This document shows positions 13,651 through 16,758 of a stretch of 16,758 nt of DNA, piece by piece. Under the pieces are notes generated by a model. That model had not been told where the DNA came from. It made no database searches and saw only the letters and a list, made by a program, of their open reading frames with translations. Position 1 is the stretch's first letter, and each line of letters starts with the position of its first letter. A program made the position numbers and the translations under genes. Source of the stretch: Anaerolineaceae bacterium UBA5838 (GTDB lineage Bacteria > Chloroflexota > Anaerolineae > Anaerolineales > Anaerolineaceae); the NCBI GenBank assembly GCA_002432795.1, contig DJGU01000117.1, forward strand, positions 7,120 through 23,877, in the 5' to 3' direction.

Positions 13651-14712
13651 TTATATCAGCCCGTAACGTGCCAGAGCGGTATTGAGGATCAGGTTGATCA
13701 GCTCGGTGTGGCTCATGCCATCGGCGTTGGCTTCGATGACGATATCTGACAACTTGGGCATTAAGCCTGGCAAAGGATTGATTTCGAGGATATAGGGTTT
13801 AAAATTGTCGTTTTTGTCGAGCCGGAAGTCAATCCGGGCGAAATCGAGCGCGCCCGTCACGCGAAAGACAGCTGCCGCAAGCCAGTTGAGATCATCCACC
13901 ATGTCTTCATCCAGGGGTGCCGGGCAAAGATACTCAAGCTCAGCCGCCAGGGCGGTTTTCAGGTAGTTGTCGTAGACACCATCGGTCTCCAGGTAGGGGT
14001 CGAGATTGACTTCCATAGGCGGCAAAAAGTGCAGGCCAGCGTGAATGCGGTGCGCGTTTTCATCCATAGGAATTCGGCGGGCTACCGGACCGATCAGGTT
14101 GCCGATCAAGCCAACTGTGACCTCACGCCCTTCGATGAAACGCTCTACCAGGGCTGGTTGTTTGTAGCGTTTGAGGATGTACCTTAGTTGTGTTCGAAGT
14201 TCATCATCGTTGTGCAGGATGGACTGGTAGGTGATGCCCATGCCCGTGCCTTCACGGCTGGGTTTGATGAACAGAGGGTAGTGCATGCCTTCATCAAGGG
14301 GTTCATCTTCGCGCTCGAAGGACTGAAATTCAGGCGTAGGCAGGTTGTGCCAGGCGAGAATACGCTTGGTCATAGGTTTGTCGAGAGAAAGCGCGAGCGT
14401 AAGAACCTTTGAGCCCGTGTAGGGTATCCGCAGTTTTTCGAGAATGGCCGGAATCTGAGCTTCGCGCGAGTCACCAAAATGGCTCTCGGCAATATTGAAA
14501 CAGATATCGGGTTTGTAGGCGCGAACGGTATCGATGATGGATTCGTCGGCTTCGAGGAACTCACATTCGTGTCCGCCGGCGCGGATGGCATCGCGCAGAG
14601 ATAGCACGGTCGACTCAGAGTCCAGGTCGTCCCACTGATCTTCACTCATGCCTTCAAAAGCGGGCGCGTTCGCCTTGATGTTTGCCAATACCGCGACGCG
14701 GAATTTCTTCAT
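13651..14712 (-). CDS. D-alanine-D-alanine ligase-like ATP-grasp enzyme
   Basis: ATP-grasp ligases of this group activate a carboxylate as an acyl-phosphate and join it to an amine. The 353-residue product shows the ligase plan: N-terminal domain with FNIAES and IPAILEKLRIPYTGSKVLTLALSLDK, ATP-binding KPSREGTGMG, LVERFIEGREVTVGLIG, and metal-binding DFARIDFRL...ILEINPLPGL near the end. It differs from housekeeping Ddl in a longer stretch between VTVGLIG and YLCPAP, and in lacking the usual GEDG motif (here FGDSREAQ). The true substrates may therefore not be two D-alanines. GGGAG lies upstream of the ATG, and a good promoter sits at 14751-14778. It heads a unit with two GNAT genes and a DUF3795 gene. 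Confidence 0.85.
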   Translation of the reverse strand: MKKFRVAVLANIKANAPAFEGMSEDQWDDLDSESTVLSLRDAIRAGGHECEFLEADESIIDTVRAYKPDICFNIAESHFGDSREAQIPAILEKLRIPYTGSKVLTLALSLDKPMTKRILAWHNLPTPEFQSFEREDEPLDEGMHYPLFIKPSREGTGMGITYQSILHNDDELRTQLRYILKRYKQPALVERFIEGREVTVGLIGNLIGPVARRIPMDENAHRIHAGLHFLPPMEVNLDPYLETDGVYDNYLKTALAAELEYLCPAPLDEDMVDDLNWLAAAVFRVTGALDFARIDFRLDKNDNFKPYILEINPLPGLMPKLSDIVIEANADGMSHTELINLILNTALARYGLI

Positions 14713-14750
14713 TTGTCAATTCTCCCGGATTTATTTTGATAAGCAACAGA

Positions 14751-14778
14751 ATTATAGTCACTTTGTTTTGCATGTAAA
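14751..14778 (-). promoter_or_regulatory. Promoter of the ligase-GNAT unit
   Basis: On the minus strand TTTACA (14778-14773) and TATAAT (14756-14751) are separated by 16 bp, a near-consensus sigma-70-type promoter. It lies about 40 bp upstream of the ligase ATG at 14712. Confidence 0.75.
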
Positions 14779-14808
14779 GTGAAAACAAGATATATTATAG
14801 GATCATGA

Positions 14809-14838
14809 TAAAAGCCTCCCAGTTTGCCTGGGAGGCTT
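14809..14838 (-). terminator. Intrinsic terminator after the MFS gene
   Basis: On the minus strand GCCTCCCAG pairs with CTGGGAGGC across a 5-nt loop and is followed by TTTTAT. It sits 29 bp after the MFS stop codon and separates that gene from the ligase promoter. Confidence 0.75.
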
Positions 14839-14866
14839 CCAAACGCAATAAGCTTCAAGCTCAGGA

Positions 14867-16195
14867 TCATTCAACCACAATCATCAGATCATCTTCGGCT
14901 TTTGCCTTGCGAGCTCCGCGTTCGAGGTCAACTCTCTGGAGCATCAGCATGCCGGCGATGAAGAAGATCACCAGCGAAATGATACCGAAGCGAACGTTGC
15001 CGGTAAGCTTGGTGACCAATGCCATGATTGCCGGACCGATGACGGTGTTGAATTTCTCTGAGACGCTGAAAAAGCCGAAGAATTCCGCGCTCTTGCTCTT
15101 GGGCATCAGTTTACCAATCAAGGAGCGGCTCAGTGCCTGGCTGCCGCCCTGCACGGTTGCCACACCAAAGCCAAGTGCGAACATGTGCCAATCTTTGGTC
15201 ATGAAAAAGCCTATAATTGCCACCAGGGTGTAGATCAACAAGCTAAGGGTGATCGCTTTTTTGTTGCCGAGAGTCTTGCTCAATTTCCCGAACAGCAGGG
15301 CGAACGGCGCGGCAACAAACTGAACCATCAGGAATGTGCCCAGCACGGTCATGGTGCCAAAACCCAGGTCTGCTGCATAGACTGCAGCCATGGTGATGAT
15401 GGTGCCGATGCCGTTGGAATACACCAGGAAGGTTAGCAGGAACCAGAAAAGATCCTGGTAGTCACGGATCTCACGAAAAGTCTTGCCAAGACGCTGCAAA
15501 CTGACTTTGACGCTATTCTGGCCGAGTTCGCTTGCTTCTGCCATGGCAGCTGGCTCTTTAATCTTTTTGAAGAGAGGGATGGAAAAGACTGCCCACCAGA
15601 CCGCTACACTTGCCAGGCTGAGGCGCATCATCAATTGCGTGGCTTCCTCATTAGGCATGTTCGGCAGCAGGCTTGGACCAACATAGATCATGGCAACGTT
15701 GATGAGCAGCAGCAATCCACCGCCGATGTACCCAAGGGCGTACCCGCGGGAAGAAACCTTGTCGATTTCTTCGGGTTTTGCCACATGCGGAAGCAGGGAG
15801 TCGTAAAAAACGAGCGAGCCGGCGAAACCGATTGTGCCAAGGATGTAGAGAACGATGGTGAGGGTTAAATGCTCAGGACCGGTGGCAAAGAATAATAAAG
15901 CGGTACTGATGATGCCGAGGGCTGCGAAGAGCCCGAGGAAGAGCTTTTTGGAGGCTTTGAAATCCGCGATGCCGCCGAGGATGGGGCTGAGCAAGGCGGC
16001 GATCAGGCTGCCGATGGCAACGGCATTACCCCAAATCGGCACGGAAGCTCCGGAGGCAATATAGGTGGCGAAGTAGACGGGCAGGATTGCTCCCATGATG
16101 GTGGTGGCGAAAGCGGAGTTCGCCCAATCGTACATGGTCCAGGCGCGGATAACACTCTTATAACTTTTATCATCCAAAGTTTTATTCAGATTCAT
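14867..16195 (-). CDS. MFS transporter, Atg22/UMF1 type
   Basis: Integral membrane transporter of the major facilitator superfamily; substrate unknown. The 442-residue product has about 11-12 hydrophobic helices in two halves around a central loop (about 207-245). It carries the family's typical AWTMYDWANSAFATTI near residue 18, GGIADFKASKK (the MFS loop 2-3 motif), SSRGYALGYIGGG near 148, and QGGSQALSRSLIGKLMPK with FFGFFSVSEKF in the second half. These match Atg22-like/UMF1 proteins (Bacillus YxiO type), sometimes linked to amino-acid efflux. AGGAG lies 8 nt before the ATG. It follows the dus gene by 68 bp on the same strand and ends at its own terminator. Confidence 0.92.
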   Translation of the reverse strand: MNLNKTLDDKSYKSVIRAWTMYDWANSAFATTIMGAILPVYFATYIASGASVPIWGNAVAIGSLIAALLSPILGGIADFKASKKLFLGLFAALGIISTALLFFATGPEHLTLTIVLYILGTIGFAGSLVFYDSLLPHVAKPEEIDKVSSRGYALGYIGGGLLLLINVAMIYVGPSLLPNMPNEEATQLMMRLSLASVAVWWAVFSIPLFKKIKEPAAMAEASELGQNSVKVSLQRLGKTFREIRDYQDLFWFLLTFLVYSNGIGTIITMAAVYAADLGFGTMTVLGTFLMVQFVAAPFALLFGKLSKTLGNKKAITLSLLIYTLVAIIGFFMTKDWHMFALGFGVATVQGGSQALSRSLIGKLMPKSKSAEFFGFFSVSEKFNTVIGPAIMALVTKLTGNVRFGIISLVIFFIAGMLMLQRVDLERGARKAKAEDDLMIVVE

Positions 16196-16235
16196 TGACA
16201 GGCTCCTTGTGTGGTCATTTTTTTATTAATTTTAC

Positions 16236-16260
16236 CCCTGGATGTAAGAACATCCGGAGG
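16236..16260 (-). promoter_or_regulatory. Small hairpin between dus and MFS genes
   Basis: On the minus strand GGATGT pairs with ACATCC across a TTCT loop, with CC/GG flanks extending it imperfectly. It lies directly after the dus stop codon but is followed by GGGG and A-rich sequence rather than a U-tract, so it is not a standard terminator. Read-through from dus into the MFS gene is plausible. Confidence 0.35.
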
Positions 16261-16263
16261 AAT

Positions 16264-16758
16264 TCACGCAATTTTTGCCCCCAGATTAGTTAAGGTTTCA
16301 TTGATTAATGTTAATAGTTGATTGGCATCGCTGCAGGTTAGCAGGGTTCGCATAGTTTCGCGCGGAAGCGCATAGGGCTCCAGATAGGCTTTTAGGTATT
16401 TGCGAAAAGGCATGATGGCGTTTTCAAGGTTGTTTTCAAGCATATCCTTGAACTGCCAGAGAGTAGTATCCGCCACTTCCTGGATGCTGATTTCATTCCG
16501 ATTGCGCCATGAAAAAATCCAAGGGTTAGCTTTGGCTGCCCGTCCAATCATGACTGCGTCGCAGCCGGTTTCCTCCAGCATACGCCGTGCGTCTGCGGGA
16601 GTGGCGACGTCACCATTACCAATGACAGGCAGCTGTGGGAAGGCGCGCTTTAATTCAGCAATCGGCTGCCACTGCGCCGGTCTTTGATAGGAGATCTTGC
16701 CGGTACGTCCGTGCAGCGCGATGGCTTGCGCGCCATTCTCTGCCGCCAGGTTGGCTAT
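16264..16758 (-). CDS. dus: tRNA-dihydrouridine synthase (DusB type), C-terminal part
   Basis: FMN-dependent enzyme that reduces uridines to dihydrouridine in tRNA. Only the last 164 codons are in the window; the frame is open to the right edge. The visible part begins in the barrel (ANLAAENGAQAIALHGRT), continues through LPVIGNGDVATPADARRML, CDAVMIGRAAKANPWIF (FMN phosphate-binding region) and ends in the helical tRNA-binding domain (MPFRKYLKAYLEPY). The HGRTG and VIGNGD motifs are diagnostic. The methionine at 16581 is internal, not the start. It points the same way as the MFS gene downstream. Confidence 0.92.
   Translation of the reverse strand: MANLAAENGAQAIALHGRTGKISYQRPAQWQPIAELKRAFPQLPVIGNGDVATPADARRMLEETGCDAVMIGRAAKANPWIFSWRNRNEISIQEVADTTLWQFKDMLENNLENAIMPFRKYLKAYLEPYALPRETMRTLLTCSDANQLLTLINETLTNLGAKIA

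Overview
The window looks like chromosomal DNA of a member of the Chloroflexota, most likely class Anaerolineae. This is an inference: no rRNA or other direct marker is present. It rests on the sequence style of the peptide-binding lipoprotein (NPYLGSNKLDGNG and GWLEDIHD motifs, acidic PVVEE linker), on mid-range GC content, and on two families of hairpin-rich intergenic repeats common in such genomes.

Layout, left to right. Positions 1-560 hold an array of ~62-bp repeats and a small minisatellite, with no convincing gene. A strong extended -10 promoter then drives rpsO (ribosomal protein S15), which ends in an intrinsic terminator. It is followed by pnp (polynucleotide phosphorylase), whose arginine/glycine tail is made of 21-bp tandem repeats; pnp ends at a perfect 28-bp palindrome. 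A five-helix membrane protein of unknown function follows (3576-4508), with a promoter placed so that its mRNA may be leaderless. Next comes a complete peptide ABC transporter operon in the order ATPase-ATPase-binding protein-permease-permease (oppD, oppF, binding protein, dppB-like, dppC-like; 4568-10950), closed by a strong terminator. Positions 11010-12240 are non-coding and consist mostly of a ~540-bp block present twice in tandem, packed with imperfect palindromes. From 12279 to the right edge all genes lie on the minus strand: a cysteine-rich DUF3795-type protein, a frameshifted GNAT acetyltransferase, an intact GNAT acetyltransferase, a D-Ala-D-Ala-ligase-like ATP-grasp enzyme, an Atg22/UMF1-type MFS transporter and the C-terminal part of a tRNA-dihydrouridine synthase.

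The most striking observation is the substrate-binding lipoprotein of the ABC transporter (6637-8694). After a normal lipoprotein signal and acidic linker, the family's C-terminal half comes first (residues ~63-324) and the N-terminal half second (residues ~331-685). The gene stops where the first half of an ordinary family member would cross the hinge into the second. It therefore reads as a circularly permuted SBP_bac_5 protein in one open frame. The operon order (D-F-A-B-C) is likewise a rotation of the familiar A-B-C-D-F order. Either a real duplication-and-deletion event or an assembly rearrangement could explain the permutation; reads across the internal junctions would decide.

Working together: the lipoprotein would capture peptides outside the membrane, the two permeases form the channel, and OppD/OppF power uptake. 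rpsO and pnp form the widely conserved translation/RNA-decay pair. The minus-strand ligase-GNAT-GNAT-DUF3795 set looks like one transcription unit with its own promoter at 14751-14778; its substrate cannot be read from the sequence.
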